The notes: a model not told the origin generated them from the letters alone. DNA of 64,000 nucleotides from Sphingomonas sp. S2M10 (GCF_012650175.1 NZ_JAAILI010000079.1:148345-212344); one strand, 5' to 3'. Shown: positions 42,590 through 52,256, counted from the stretch's first letter. Numbers and translations are program-made.

Positions 42590-43662
42590 GCGACGTGCTT
42601 CCCCCCGGCTCGACCATCGGCATCCTCGGCGGCGGCCAGCTCGGCCGGATGATCGCCGTCGCGGCCGCCAATCTCGGCTATCGCACCCATGTCCTCGCCC
42701 CCGACGAGGAAAGTATCGCCGCGCAGACCGCCTCCAGCTTCACCCGCGCCGATTATCACAGCCATATCGTGCTCGACGAACTGGCGAGCCATGCCGATGT
42801 GATCACCTACGAGTTCGAGAATGTCGCACTCGCCCCGGTCGCGCATCTCGCCAGCAAGGTACCCGTCCGCCCCGGCGCCAAGAGCCTGGAGATCGCGCAG
42901 GACCGTGCCAACGAAAAGACGTTCGTGGCGAACTTGGGTGGCCGCACCGCGCCCTGGGCGCTGGTCACCACCCGCGACGAGCTGCACGATGCGATCGCCA
43001 GGATCGGCGCGCCGTCGATCCTGAAGACGCTGCGGCTCGGCTATGACGGCAAGGGCCAGGTGCGCCTGCACGATGCCTCGGAAGCGGACGCCGCCTGGGC
43101 GGCGATCGGCGAACGCCCGGCGATCCTCGAGGGCTTCGTCACCTTCAGCCACGAATTCTCGATCATCACCGTGCGCGGACTGGACGGCACGCTGGCCAGC
43201 TATCCGCCGCCGTGGAACGAGCACAAGGACGGCATCCTCGCCCGCTCCTCTTTGCCCGCCCCCGCCGAGATCGCGCGCCACTGGACCGAGGCGGCGGCAC
43301 TCTCCGGCCGCGTCGCCGAAGCGCTCGGCCATATCGGCGTACTGACCTGCGAGTTCTTCGCGACCGAGGACGGCCCGGTGTTCAACGAGATGGCGCCGCG
43401 CGTCCACAATAGCGGCCACTGGACGATCGAGGGCGCCGAGACCTCGCAGTTCGAGAACCATGTCCGCGCGATCTGCGGTCTGCCGCTCGGCTCGACCGCG
43501 CTGACCGGCACGCATGTCGAGATGGAGAACCTGATCGGCGACGAAGCCGATCGCTGGCCCGAGCTGCTCGCCGAGCCGGGCACCCATCTCCACCTCTACG
43601 GCAAGGGCCAGGCGCGGCCGGGGCGCAAGATGGGGCATGTCACGCGGGTGAAGCGGGGCTAA
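42586..43662 (+). CDS. purK: 5-(carboxyamino)imidazole ribonucleotide synthase
   Basis: A 358-residue ATP-grasp enzyme making N5-CAIR for PurE. IGILGGGQLGRMIAVAA at the N-terminus, LKTLRLGYDGKGQ as the ATP-binding strand, and NEMAPRVHNSGHWTIEG near the active site. GGAGGAA precedes the ATG, which overlaps the purE stop (ATGA). Confidence 0.97.
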   Translation: MSDVLPPGSTIGILGGGQLGRMIAVAAANLGYRTHVLAPDEESIAAQTASSFTRADYHSHIVLDELASHADVITYEFENVALAPVAHLASKVPVRPGAKSLEIAQDRANEKTFVANLGGRTAPWALVTTRDELHDAIARIGAPSILKTLRLGYDGKGQVRLHDASEADAAWAAIGERPAILEGFVTFSHEFSIITVRGLDGTLASYPPPWNEHKDGILARSSLPAPAEIARHWTEAAALSGRVAEALGHIGVLTCEFFATEDGPVFNEMAPRVHNSGHWTIEGAETSQFENHVRAICGLPLGSTALTGTHVEMENLIGDEADRWPELLAEPGTHLHLYGKGQARPGRKMGHVTRVKRG

Positions 43663-43689
43663 CCCGCCTTCCCCCGCGTGCGGGACGGC

Positions 43690-44010
43690 TCAATTGCCCT
43701 CCGAATCCACGACGAACACTTCCGGCTTGCCGCGCGACAGCGGATCCCAGCCGGCCGACAGCGCGGAGCGGACGCACCGCGCGATCGTCGCGTCGTCGAG
43801 CTGGAGACGGCCGCGCGGCAGGCCCTTGAGCAGGCGCTTGGGCGCAGGGAATTCCAGCCAGGCCTCGCGCTTGGCATCGCGCTGGGCGACCGCGATGGTC
43901 ATCCCCTTCCAGCCCTCGTCGTCCGACAGATGGGGCTCGCGCTGCAGACGCCAATCATAGGTCACGCCATCCAGATCGATGGCACCGCTGGTGCTAAGGG
44001 ATTTCGACAT
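43690..44010 (-). CDS. Conserved-looking hypothetical protein, 106 residues
   Basis: Soluble, no signal or membrane segment. The pattern DGVTYDWRLQREPHLSDDEGWKGMTIAV, a KRLLKGLPRGRLQLDD middle and a GWDPLSRGKPEVFVVD end look like a folded housekeeping-type small protein. Similar orphan proteins are common in sphingomonads. It is convergent with purK. No function is proposed. Confidence 0.7.
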   Translation of the reverse strand: MSKSLSTSGAIDLDGVTYDWRLQREPHLSDDEGWKGMTIAVAQRDAKREAWLEFPAPKRLLKGLPRGRLQLDDATIARCVRSALSAGWDPLSRGKPEVFVVDSEGN

Positions 44011-44063
44011 CGGCGCGCCCTAGCACAGCGCGCCCGCCAACGCACGGGCGCGGGTCCGCCGCC

Positions 44064-46361
44064 CTATTGCACCAGCCCCGCCACCACCGGCAGCGCCGAG
44101 GCGAAGATCGTCGGCATGCCGTTGCGGATGTAGATCCACTTCGCATAGTCGAGGAAGACGTCGGTTCGATACGCCGTCACGTCGTTGCCGAAGGTGAACA
44201 GCACATAGTCGCTGCCCAGCCGCTCGGTCAGCGCGGTGCTTTCGGCCGGGTCCATGCACTGGATCTCGAAATGGAGCACCGCCGGCCGACAGCTATGGTC
44301 CAGCACGTCGTCGATTATCACCTTGTCCATGCCCTCGGCATCGATCACCAGGATCTCGGGTGTGCGGCCTTGCGCCTGCGCGGCCAGCGCATCGAAGCCG
44401 GTGACCGGCACGGTGACGCGCTCGATGCAGGTGCCGATGCGGCGCGTCGTCTCCGCATCGATGGTCAGCCCGCCGATCGCATTCTTGTCGTCATAGACCG
44501 AGGAGATGCCCAGCACCCAGCGCGGCAGCCCCGCGGCGGCCGCCTTGTCCGGGTTGATCGCGTTGAGCACCAGCGGCTGCCCGTCGGCGCTATAGGCCTG
44601 CTGCAGCAGCACCGCGTTGCGGTTGTTGGCATAGCCGCGTTGCAGCATGCCGAACATATACGGATTGGGCTCGAGCAGCAGCGCGGGCGGATCGTAATTG
44701 ACCATCGCCGAGCGCAACGGATCGACGAGGACGCCGTCCGCCGCGCCGATCTGCCACACCATGCGATCGCGGTTCTGTTCGAGCAGCCAGTGGACGATCT
44801 TGTCGAACGCGAACGCCGGGCGGTCCGCCGGTGCCACCGTCAGGCTGCTGCTGAGGAATTGCGCCGCCTCGGCGGACATCCGGCGCGCATCGGCCATCAC
44901 CGTGAGGACGAGCCGGACGTCGGTCGCCCATTTGTCGTCAAAGCCCTCCAGGATGCCGGCGGCGTCGATCAGATCGCCCTTGGCGAGCAGATCGAGCGCC
45001 TTGCCCTTCTTCTGCTCGGGCGGCAGCCAGGCGCCGCCCCACACATGGACGCCGAGCGTGTTGCCGAGGTCCTTCCGCCGGATCGAGGACAGGGGAGCGT
45101 CGTACAGATAGGGATAGAAGGTCTCGGGCGGCAGGCGGCGATGCGCGTGCTTGGCCAGATATTTGCCGAACAGCCAGGGGCCGGTCGTCACATTGGGGCG
45201 TGATTCATCGGGCTCGGCGGCGATGATATGGTCGATCAGGTCGCGGAAGATCGGATGGCCGGCAGGCGCGCCGATGAAACCGATCGAGCAATATTCGGTC
45301 GCATCGGTCTCATTGCAGACGGTGAGTTCGCGGCACAGCGCCTCGGGCTCGAAATGGCCATAGGGCATGATGTCGCAATCGAGATAGATCCCGCCATGCG
45401 TGTAGAGGATCTCGTAGCGCGCCAGATCGGCGCGCGAGACATGGCTGGCAAAGCGGTCGAGTGCGGGTCGCGACAGCCTCAGCTGGTCGAGGTCGCGATC
45501 GGTCCAGGTGCGGAAGATGCTGTCGGGGAACTGGCGCTGCCAGGCCTGCCAATAGGCCTCGTAGGCGGGCGGGATCGGGCGCGTGCCGAACCAGATGCGG
45601 TGGAACGTCGTGGGCGCGCCCGGCGCGGGGTCTGCGGCGCGCGCGGGCGCCGGGCGTACCGCTGCGGCAGGCGCAGGCCGGGGGTCGGTGGCCGGGGCGG
45701 GTGCGGGTGCGGACGCCGGTGCCGTCACCACCTGCTGGTGCAGCGCGTCATAGATACCCAGCGTGCTGCCCCAGAGCTGCTCGGCATAGACCGGTCCGGG
45801 CCCCTCATATTTCACCCCCGAGAAATGCTCGGGGATGAAATAGTGGCTCGGGTAGATGCGCAGGCCGTGATAGCGATATTCGCGGTAGGAATCGGTCAGC
45901 CGCTTCGGGCCGACGCTCTCCCATGCCATCCGGTCGACCACGGTCGGTTCGTTGTAGATGTCGCCGATGATCTGCGCGACGAACGGGTTCTTCGGCTGCG
46001 CGGCGAAATAGCCTGCGGCGATCAGCCCGGGCCGCGTCATCTCGTTTTCCCAGCAGGCAAAGGCCTCGCAATCGAGCAGGTGGTCGTCCAGCGGCCGCAC
46101 GCACACGCTGTCGGCATCTACGACGAAGCCGCCATGCTCGTACACGATCTCCCACCGCATCATGTCGGCGACGCCGTTCAGCTCGCGATCGGACATCTCG
46201 CTCATGTGGCGGCCGTTGATCCAGCCGCGCTGCTGCAGCGACTCGTTGCCCCAGATCCGGATCTCCCAGCCGGGATTGCGGGTGCGCCAGGTGTCGATGC
46301 AATTGTCCGGCCGCTTGGTTTCGTCGCCCACCCAGATGAAGTGCAGAATCTTGGGTATCAT
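44064..46361 (-). CDS. Double glycosyltransferase (GT32-like) fused to FkbM-type methyltransferase
   Basis: A 765-residue three-part protein. Residues 1-205: DXD-type sugar transferase (PKILHFIWVG; YEHGGFVVDADSV, D82-A-D84). Residues 212-250: Ala/Pro linker. Residues 251-470: second transferase of the same fold (TTFHRIWFG; YTHGGIYLDCD, D328-C-D330). Residues 520-745: FkbM-like methyltransferase (VWQIGAADGVLVDPL; EILVIDAEGMDKVIIDD). The ATG at 46361 has GAAGGA 7 bp upstream; a longer frame to 46454 adds an Arg-rich segment. It probably modifies surface glycans. The arrangement may be novel. Confidence 0.85.
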   Translation of the reverse strand: MIPKILHFIWVGDETKRPDNCIDTWRTRNPGWEIRIWGNESLQQRGWINGRHMSEMSDRELNGVADMMRWEIVYEHGGFVVDADSVCVRPLDDHLLDCEAFACWENEMTRPGLIAAGYFAAQPKNPFVAQIIGDIYNEPTVVDRMAWESVGPKRLTDSYREYRYHGLRIYPSHYFIPEHFSGVKYEGPGPVYAEQLWGSTLGIYDALHQQVVTAPASAPAPAPATDPRPAPAAAVRPAPARAADPAPGAPTTFHRIWFGTRPIPPAYEAYWQAWQRQFPDSIFRTWTDRDLDQLRLSRPALDRFASHVSRADLARYEILYTHGGIYLDCDIMPYGHFEPEALCRELTVCNETDATEYCSIGFIGAPAGHPIFRDLIDHIIAAEPDESRPNVTTGPWLFGKYLAKHAHRRLPPETFYPYLYDAPLSSIRRKDLGNTLGVHVWGGAWLPPEQKKGKALDLLAKGDLIDAAGILEGFDDKWATDVRLVLTVMADARRMSAEAAQFLSSSLTVAPADRPAFAFDKIVHWLLEQNRDRMVWQIGAADGVLVDPLRSAMVNYDPPALLLEPNPYMFGMLQRGYANNRNAVLLQQAYSADGQPLVLNAINPDKAAAAGLPRWVLGISSVYDDKNAIGGLTIDAETTRRIGTCIERVTVPVTGFDALAAQAQGRTPEILVIDAEGMDKVIIDDVLDHSCRPAVLHFEIQCMDPAESTALTERLGSDYVLFTFGNDVTAYRTDVFLDYAKWIYIRNGMPTIFASALPVVAGLVQ

Positions 46362-46553
46362 GCAGCAGTCCTTCGATCCGAGCAGCAGCGCCCGCCCCAC
46401 GCCCACCAGCAGCACGAGCGCGCGGCGGCCGCGGCCGCGCACGTCCGGACGCATGGAATGTCTCTTGGTCTTATAGACGGGGCGGCGGCGGCAGGGTCGG
46501 TCCGGTGAAGACTTGATTCAGCATAGTGGCGCACCGATGCGGGGCCGAAGCGT

Positions 46554-47327
46554 TCAGCGCTTTCCCGGCTCCACCCGATCCGCCAGCCGCGCGACGGCGG
46601 CGGCGTGGATGCCCGGCGTCGTCGCCAGCACGCCATAGGCCTCGCCCGCCGGGGTGTTGAACGCCAGCGCCTGCCCCAGCGCATCGGTCACCGCCGCGCC
46701 GGCCTCGCGGGCGAGCAATACCGCGGCGGCGATGTCCCATTCATGCCCCCAGCGCAGCGTCGCGACGAGGTCGGCCTCGCCCGCCGCGACCATCGCGATG
46801 CGCAGCGCGATCGAATTGGGCTTGGGAACCGTCACCAGGTCGCGATCGACCTTGGGGAGCTGATCCGCCGGCACCCGCGCACCGGGCAGGTCCGCGCGCT
46901 CGGAGGCATGCAGTGCCACGCCGTTGCGCCACGCCCCTGCGCCGGCCCGCGCCGTCCACACCTCCCCGCGCGCCGGTGCGTCGAGCACGCCGATCACCGG
47001 CTGACCATGCTCCACCAGCGCGATCGACACCGCCCAGCCGGGCCGCCCGCGCAGATAATCGCGCGTCCCGTCGATCGGATCGACCACCCAGAGCCGGGAG
47101 AGCGCCAGCCGATCCGCATTGTCCACCGTCTCTTCCGACAGCCAGCCGGCGTCCGGCAGCAATGCCCCGAGCCTATCGCGGAGCAGCGCGTCCACCTCGA
47201 GGTCGACCGCGCAGACCGGATGTCCCGGCACCTTCTCCCAACGCGCGAAATCGCTCTGCCAGCGCGCCATGGCGTGGCGCCCCGCCTCGGCGGCGATGGC
47301 GGCGATCTCGGCAGCGAACTCAGGCAC
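46554..47327 (-). CDS. Inositol monophosphatase-family phosphatase
   Basis: A 257-residue Mg2+-dependent sugar-phosphatase-fold protein with LSEETVDNADR, the metal motif VVDPIDGTRDYL and the second motif HEWDIAAAVLLAREAGA. Candidates are 3'(2'),5'-bisphosphate nucleotidase (CysQ) or histidinol/inositol phosphatase; it cannot be decided by eye. It overlaps pmbA by 8 bp and lies 193 bp upstream of the fusion transferase gene. Confidence 0.88.
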   Translation of the reverse strand: MPEFAAEIAAIAAEAGRHAMARWQSDFARWEKVPGHPVCAVDLEVDALLRDRLGALLPDAGWLSEETVDNADRLALSRLWVVDPIDGTRDYLRGRPGWAVSIALVEHGQPVIGVLDAPARGEVWTARAGAGAWRNGVALHASERADLPGARVPADQLPKVDRDLVTVPKPNSIALRIAMVAAGEADLVATLRWGHEWDIAAAVLLAREAGAAVTDALGQALAFNTPAGEAYGVLATTPGIHAAAVARLADRVEPGKR

Positions 47328-48666
47328 CGGCGATCGTCATTCCATCGATGCGAACCGTCGGCGCGTTGATGCCATAGCGGAACTCGAGGTCGTTCGCCGG
47401 GGTGAGCGCCAGGAACATGTCCTTGAGGTTGCCCGCGATCGTCACCTCGGAGACGGGCACGGTGAGTTCGCCCTTCTCGATCAGGAAGCCTGCGGCCCCC
47501 CGGCTGTAATCGCCGGTCACGCCGTTGACGCCCTGGCCGATCAGTTCGAACACATAGAGGCCATAGTCGATCTCGCCGATCAGCGTCTCGGCCGGCACGT
47601 GCCCCGCTTCCATATAGAGGTTGCTGGGCGACACGCCGGGCGCCCCGCCGCCACCGCGCGTGGCATGGCCGGTCGGCTCGAGCCCGAGCTGGCGGGCGGC
47701 GGCACTCTCCAGCAGCCATGTCTCCAGCAGCCCCTCGCGCACGATCTGCATGCGGCTGACCGGCAGCCCCTCGCCGTCGAACGCACGCGAGCGCATGCCG
47801 CGCGGCCGGTGCGGATCATCCCAGATGGTAACGCCGGGCGCAAAGATCTGCGTGCCCAGCGCATCGAGCAGGAAGCTCGTCTTGCGGGTGATCGCCGCGC
47901 CGGAAATCGCGCCGATCAGATGACCGAGCAGCCCCGAGGAGACACGGCGATCGAACACCACCGGCATCGCGCCGCTGGGGATCTTGCGCGGGTTCAGCCG
48001 GGCCACCGCCCGCTCACCGGCAAGCCGCCCGATCGCCTCGGGCGAATCGAGCGTCGCGGCATGGCGGGCGGAATGGTGCGCATGGTCGCGCTCCATCGCC
48101 CCACCGCTGCCCGCGAGCACGCTGGCGGAGATTCCGTGGCTCGACTGCGCATAGGCGCCGTGGAAGCCGTGGCTGGTGACCAGCGCGAGCTGCACCCGGC
48201 TCGCGCCCGCACCCGCGCCTTCGCTATTGGTGACGCCCGCCACGCCGCGCGCAGCCTCCTCGGCAGCGAGCGCACGCGCCTTGAGCGCGGCCGGCTCCAC
48301 TTCGGCGCCGTCGTCGAGATCGAGATGCGGCGGTGCCCCGTGCATCAGCCGGTCCTCGGGAGCGAGGCCGGCCCATTGGTCTTCGGGCGCCTCGCGCGCC
48401 ATCGCGACGACGCGCTCGACCAGGGCGGCGATCGCCTCGCTGCTCAGATCACTGGTCGAAACGCTGGCCGAGCGCTTGCCGACGAACACGCGCAGGTCGA
48501 GCTCCTCCGCCTCGGAGCGCTCGACATCCTCCAGCGCCCCCATGCGGACGGAAACGGAAAGCGAGCGGTCGGCGGAGAAGACGGCATCGGCGGCGTCGGC
48601 CCCGGCACGGCGGGCACGCGCCACGGCATCGGCGGCGCGCTCCAGGGCCTGATCGTTGTTCAGCAT
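47320..48666 (-). CDS. pmbA: PmbA/TldE metalloprotease-family subunit
   Basis: A 448-residue U62-family protein. It has SLSVSVRMGALEDVERSEAE at the N-terminus, GHLIGAISGAAITRKTSFL centrally and ATRGGGGAPGVSPSNLYMEAG plus FELIGQGVNGVTGDYSRGAAG near the end, all typical. TldD/PmbA act in maturation of peptides such as microcins and CcdA degradation. The TldD partner is not in the window. Starts 31 bp after ubiA. Confidence 0.93.
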   Translation of the reverse strand: MLNNDQALERAADAVARARRAGADAADAVFSADRSLSVSVRMGALEDVERSEAEELDLRVFVGKRSASVSTSDLSSEAIAALVERVVAMAREAPEDQWAGLAPEDRLMHGAPPHLDLDDGAEVEPAALKARALAAEEAARGVAGVTNSEGAGAGASRVQLALVTSHGFHGAYAQSSHGISASVLAGSGGAMERDHAHHSARHAATLDSPEAIGRLAGERAVARLNPRKIPSGAMPVVFDRRVSSGLLGHLIGAISGAAITRKTSFLLDALGTQIFAPGVTIWDDPHRPRGMRSRAFDGEGLPVSRMQIVREGLLETWLLESAAARQLGLEPTGHATRGGGGAPGVSPSNLYMEAGHVPAETLIGEIDYGLYVFELIGQGVNGVTGDYSRGAAGFLIEKGELTVPVSEVTIAGNLKDMFLALTPANDLEFRYGINAPTVRIDGMTIAGA

Positions 48667-48697
48667 AGCCGCGACTTAGGGGCGCGGGGGCACAAAA

Positions 48698-49630
48698 TCA
48701 AAGTCCGGACAAACCCACGACGGCGCAGGCGGCCAGCATCAGGAAGCCGGCATCGCGATTGGCGCGGAAGCGGCGGAGCGCGTTGGTGCCGTCGGCCGGG
48801 CGCAGCGTCACGAGCTGCCAGGCGAAATGCGCCGCCACCGGCAGCAGCGCGAGCAGCGCCAGCGGGTCCGGCCGCACGGCCCACAGCGCCGCCGCCCACA
48901 GCGCCACCGCGCCGACATAGAGCAGCCCCACGCCGCCACGGACATGCGCCCCCATCCGCCGCGCCGAGGAGCGGACGCCGACGATCGCGTCGTCCTCCAG
49001 GTCCTGCAGCGCGTAGATGGTGTCATAGCCGATCACCCACAGGATGGTGCCGGCATAGAGCCACCACTGCGCGCCGATCCGGCTGGCGAACGCGCCCGCC
49101 GGATCCCCCGCGACGAACCCCACCACCGCGCCCGATCCGAACACGATGCCGAGGAACGCCTGCGGCCACCAGGTGATGCGCTTCATGAACGGATAGGCGG
49201 CGACCACCGGCAGCGTCGCCAGCGACCAGAGCTTGGCGGGAAGGGGGATCGCCAGCCATACGCCGAAGCCGATCGCCAGCAGCACGGCCAGCCAGGTCCA
49301 GGCCGCGCGCACCGAGACCGCGCCGCTCGGCAGCGGGCGGCTGCGGGTGCGCTCCACCTGCGCGTCGAGGTCGCGGTCGACGATGTCGTTATAGACGCAG
49401 CCCGCTCCGCGCATCGCGACCGCGCCGAGCAGCATCGCCGCGATCCGCCACCATGCGCCATCGGGCAGGCCGGAGAGCAACGCACCCCAGGCGCAGGGCA
49501 GGAACAGCAGCCACCAGCCGATCGGCCGGTCGAGCCGGGCGAGCAGCGCATAGGGCCGCCAGCCGCGCGGCAGCAGGCCGATAAGGCCGCGATGTTCGGT
49601 ATCGGGGGTGATGGGGTTGGCGCCGGTCAT
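48698..49630 (-). CDS. ubiA: 4-hydroxybenzoate octaprenyltransferase
   Basis: A 310-residue polytopic prenyltransferase. NDIVDRDLDAQVERT is the first Asp-rich motif and YALQDLEDDAIVGVRSSARR the second; ARLDRPIGWWLLFLPCAWG is the typical UbiA start. It attaches the polyprenyl tail in ubiquinone synthesis. The ATG at 49630 was preferred over an upstream in-frame ATG with an Arg-rich, low-complexity lead. Confidence 0.95.
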   Translation of the reverse strand: MTGANPITPDTEHRGLIGLLPRGWRPYALLARLDRPIGWWLLFLPCAWGALLSGLPDGAWWRIAAMLLGAVAMRGAGCVYNDIVDRDLDAQVERTRSRPLPSGAVSVRAAWTWLAVLLAIGFGVWLAIPLPAKLWSLATLPVVAAYPFMKRITWWPQAFLGIVFGSGAVVGFVAGDPAGAFASRIGAQWWLYAGTILWVIGYDTIYALQDLEDDAIVGVRSSARRMGAHVRGGVGLLYVGAVALWAAALWAVRPDPLALLALLPVAAHFAWQLVTLRPADGTNALRRFRANRDAGFLMLAACAVVGLSGL

Positions 49631-49744
49631 GCGCCGCCTGCTGCCACAAGCGCGGCCCTGCCCCCAAGCCGAAATTTTCGGGCACATTTTTGCGACAATC
49701 GCACGCTAGCGGGACGAATCGGTTTTCGGGTGGAGGGTTCAAGG

Positions 49745-50467
49745 ATGCGGATGCTGGGGATCGCCGGGCTGTTGCTGGTGCTGGCAAGCGGCGCGCAGGC
49801 GCAGGACGGGCCGCCGCCGCCGGGCGGGCCCGAGGGGCCGGGCGGCCGGCCGCGCGGGCTGTTCGTCAGCCCGATGGGCGAGCCTTTCCGCGGACAGGCA
49901 GACGGCAAGGCACCGCAGGACGCCTGGTTCGACGGCGCCGATGCCAACCATGACGGCGCGCTGACGCTCGACGAGCTTCGCGACGATGCGATGCGCTGGT
50001 TCAAGATCCTCGATCGCAGGGGTGACGGCGAGATCGACCCGGCCGACATCGAGCGGTACGAGACGGTGCTCGCGCCCGAGGCGCGCGGCGGCGGCTTCGA
50101 CATGGGCGGTCCGACCATGGGCGACGACGGCCAGGCCAAGGCCGCCGAAATCGGCTCCACCCGCGTGATGAGCGGCCTCGCCCGCTTCAACTATCTCGGC
50201 AGCCCCGAGCCGGTGACGGCGGCGGATGCGAGCCTCAACGGCGGCGTGTCGCCGATCGAGTTCATGGGCGCCGCCAAGCGCCGCTTCGACCTGCTCGACA
50301 CCAACCATGACGGCAAGATCACCAAGGCCGAACTGCCCGAGCTGCGCACCGGCCCGATGAAGCGTCGCGGCGGCCGTGGCGGCGGCGAGGGCGGCGGCCG
50401 TCGCGGCGGCGGTGGCCATCGCGGCGGCTATATGGGCGGGTCGATGGGCGGCAGCACGGGGGGCTGA
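49745..50467 (+). CDS. Secreted EF-hand calcium-binding protein
   Basis: A 240-residue exported protein: signal peptide (MRMLGIAGLLLVLASGAQAQ), Pro/Gly region, then EF-hand loops DANHDGALTLDE, DRRGDGEIDPAD, a degenerate DASLNGGVSPIE and DTNHDGKITKAE, and a Gly/Arg-rich tail. GGAGG lies a few bases before the start. It probably binds Ca2+ in the periplasm or outside the cell. Divergent from ubiA. Confidence 0.85.
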   Translation: MRMLGIAGLLLVLASGAQAQDGPPPPGGPEGPGGRPRGLFVSPMGEPFRGQADGKAPQDAWFDGADANHDGALTLDELRDDAMRWFKILDRRGDGEIDPADIERYETVLAPEARGGGFDMGGPTMGDDGQAKAAEIGSTRVMSGLARFNYLGSPEPVTAADASLNGGVSPIEFMGAAKRRFDLLDTNHDGKITKAELPELRTGPMKRRGGRGGGEGGGRRGGGGHRGGYMGGSMGGSTGG

Positions 50468-50501
50468 GCCCCCCGTGCACAGCGGGCTGCGCCGCCCGGC
50501 C

Positions 50502-51068
50502 TCACTCCCGCTCGGGCACCGGCACGTTGAAGCCGTTGAGCGTCACCGAGACGAGGCTGTATAGCCCGACCAGATAGATCAGCTCGTTCGCGCCGTGCTG
50601 GCCGAAGGTCTCGACCGCCAGCTGGTAGCACGGCTCGGGCAGCACCCCGCCCTTGACCAGCGCATAGGCGACGTCGAACGCGACATTTTCCTGATCGTTG
50701 AGGTCGCCGGGCTTGAGCCCCGCGCAGATCGCCGAGATCCGCGCCGGCGCCATCTTCTCCTGCTCGGCCACCGCTACATGCGCGTAAATCTCGTACGCCG
50801 CATCGAAATGTGCGCCGGTGACGAGGATCGCGATTTGCCGCGCCGGATCGGGCAGCGTCGCCTCCATCGACATCGCCTTGGTCAGTTCCCAGATCGCCCC
50901 GCCGATCCGGGGCTCGTGCAGCCAGGGGTTCCACGGCCCCATCAGGCTGCCGTCCGCGCCCACCGCGACGAAGGCGTTGAAGTTGGACGAGATGCCGCGC
51001 TGCATATCGGCATAGAGCGGCTTCTGATCGTCGGAGAGCTGGTCGGGCTTCAGGAGAGGCAGGCGCAT
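50502..51068 (-). CDS. Carboxymuconolactone decarboxylase family protein
   Basis: A 188-residue AhpD-like fold protein with GSLMGPWNPWLHEPRIGG, LVTGAHFDAAYEIYAHVAVAE and a helical C-terminus including HGANELIYLVGLYSLVSVTLNGF. The canonical AhpD CxxC is absent, as in CMD relatives used in aromatic catabolism. The ATG at 51068 is an inner start; frames further up do not fit. The role is unclear. Confidence 0.85.
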   Translation of the reverse strand: MRLPLLKPDQLSDDQKPLYADMQRGISSNFNAFVAVGADGSLMGPWNPWLHEPRIGGAIWELTKAMSMEATLPDPARQIAILVTGAHFDAAYEIYAHVAVAEQEKMAPARISAICAGLKPGDLNDQENVAFDVAYALVKGGVLPEPCYQLAVETFGQHGANELIYLVGLYSLVSVTLNGFNVPVPERE

Positions 51069-51266
51069 GGTCGTGCAGTCCTTCGCGGGGCGCGGCGGAG
51101 ATGCCGCGCTGCACAAACCCTACAGCGTGCGGATGGCTCCGGCGATCCTACGCGGGGATGGAAGGGGGTCTTGGACCATCCACCGCCGCTCACGGACAAG
51201 TGCGTTCAAGGGCCGGAGTTGGTGGTAAGCGGACACCTCCTCACTCGATATGCTACATGGTGCAGC

Positions 51267-51578
51267 ATGTTCATCGTACGCTACAGAGCAGCCGTTTCTC
51301 GGAACCACGTTCATCTCACGAACATGACGACAGGGGCGACGGTTACCAGAACAAGCGCCTGCTCGTTCTCGTCTGAGAGCCGCCTGATCGCTGATCCCAA
51401 AGGCGCCGCCACCTTTATCGGTGAGTTAATCCGGGAGCTGGAAGGGCGCAGGCGCTGGTTCCGCTTCTTGCCTATTGTCGATGTTACGTTGGCTGGCGGA
51501 CTAACAACACCAGAAGACCGAGGTGCAGTGCGACGGATTTTTGTCGAGCATGGCTTTGTCCGGGTGAGAGTAAGCTGA
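51267..51578 (+). CDS. Small hypothetical protein with MreB-like C-terminal segment
   Basis: A 103-residue ORF in an AT-richer patch. After a strand-rich N-terminus (FIVRYRAAVSRNHVHLTN) and SRLIADPKGAATFIGELIREL, the C-terminal IVDVTLAGGLTTPEDRGAVR followed by RIFVEHGFVRV resembles part of MreB-type actins (ERRAIRESALGAGA). Free-standing proteins of this kind exist but are not well characterised. There is no clear ribosome-binding site, so the start is tentative. Confidence 0.5.
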   Translation: MFIVRYRAAVSRNHVHLTNMTTGATVTRTSACSFSSESRLIADPKGAATFIGELIRELEGRRRWFRFLPIVDVTLAGGLTTPEDRGAVRRIFVEHGFVRVRVS

Positions 51579-51632
51579 AGAGGTAATGTCCGCAATTGGG
51601 ACGCAAGCCGCCACAATGCGCAGGCCTCCAGC

Positions 51633-52256
51633 CTACCCCGCCGCCAGCGCCGCGCGAATCCCGTCGATCACGAACTGCACCGCCAGCGCCGCAAGCAGCA
51701 CGCCGAGCAGCCGCGAGACCACCGCCTCGATCTTCGCTCCGACGATCCGCATGATCGGCCCCGCCGCGAGCAGCGCCAGCACGCACAGCAGCAGCACCGC
51801 CAGCATCGCCGAGAGCACGACGAGCGACTGCTCGATCCCCTTGCTCTGCGCCATCAGCAGCATAACCGAGGCGATCGAGCCCGGCCCGGCGATCATCGGC
51901 ATCGCCATCGGGAAGATCGAGATGTCGACCGGATCCTCGGCCTTCACCTTTTCGGCGCGGTCCTCGCGGCGTTCGGTGCGCTTCTCGAACACCATCTCCA
52001 GCGCAATCAGGAACAGCATGATGCCGCCGGCGATGCGGAAGGCGTTGAGGCTGATCCCCAGCGCGCGCAGCAGCGGCTCGCCGAACAGCGCGAAGCCGAG
52101 CAGGATGATCGCCGCGACCATCCCCGCGCGCACCGCCATCGCGCGGCGATGCACCGCGTCGGTCCCCGCCGTCAGCCCCGCGAAGATCGGCGCGCAGCCG
52201 GGCGGGTCGATGATGACGAAGAAGGTGACGAAGGATGAGACGAACAGCTCGATCAA
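51633..52256 (-). CDS. MarC-family integral membrane protein
   Basis: A 207-residue protein with about six helices. FVIIDPPGCAPIFAGLTAG and FPMAMPMIAGPGSIASVML are the two MarC/UPF0056 signatures. Its function is unresolved (not a multidrug pump as once proposed). Start TTG at 52256 overlaps the folD stop in TTGA, so it is the coupled last gene of the yhhQ-argB-yggT-yggU-folD-marC run. Confidence 0.88.
   Translation of the reverse strand: MIELFVSSFVTFFVIIDPPGCAPIFAGLTAGTDAVHRRAMAVRAGMVAAIILLGFALFGEPLLRALGISLNAFRIAGGIMLFLIALEMVFEKRTERREDRAEKVKAEDPVDISIFPMAMPMIAGPGSIASVMLLMAQSKGIEQSLVVLSAMLAVLLLCVLALLAAGPIMRIVGAKIEAVVSRLLGVLLAALAVQFVIDGIRAALAAG

Noticed and set aside
46362..46454. Arg-rich N-terminal extension of the fusion transferase
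   Set aside because: Resembles low-complexity noise; the ATG at 46361 has a good ribosome-binding site and starts exactly at the transferase fold.
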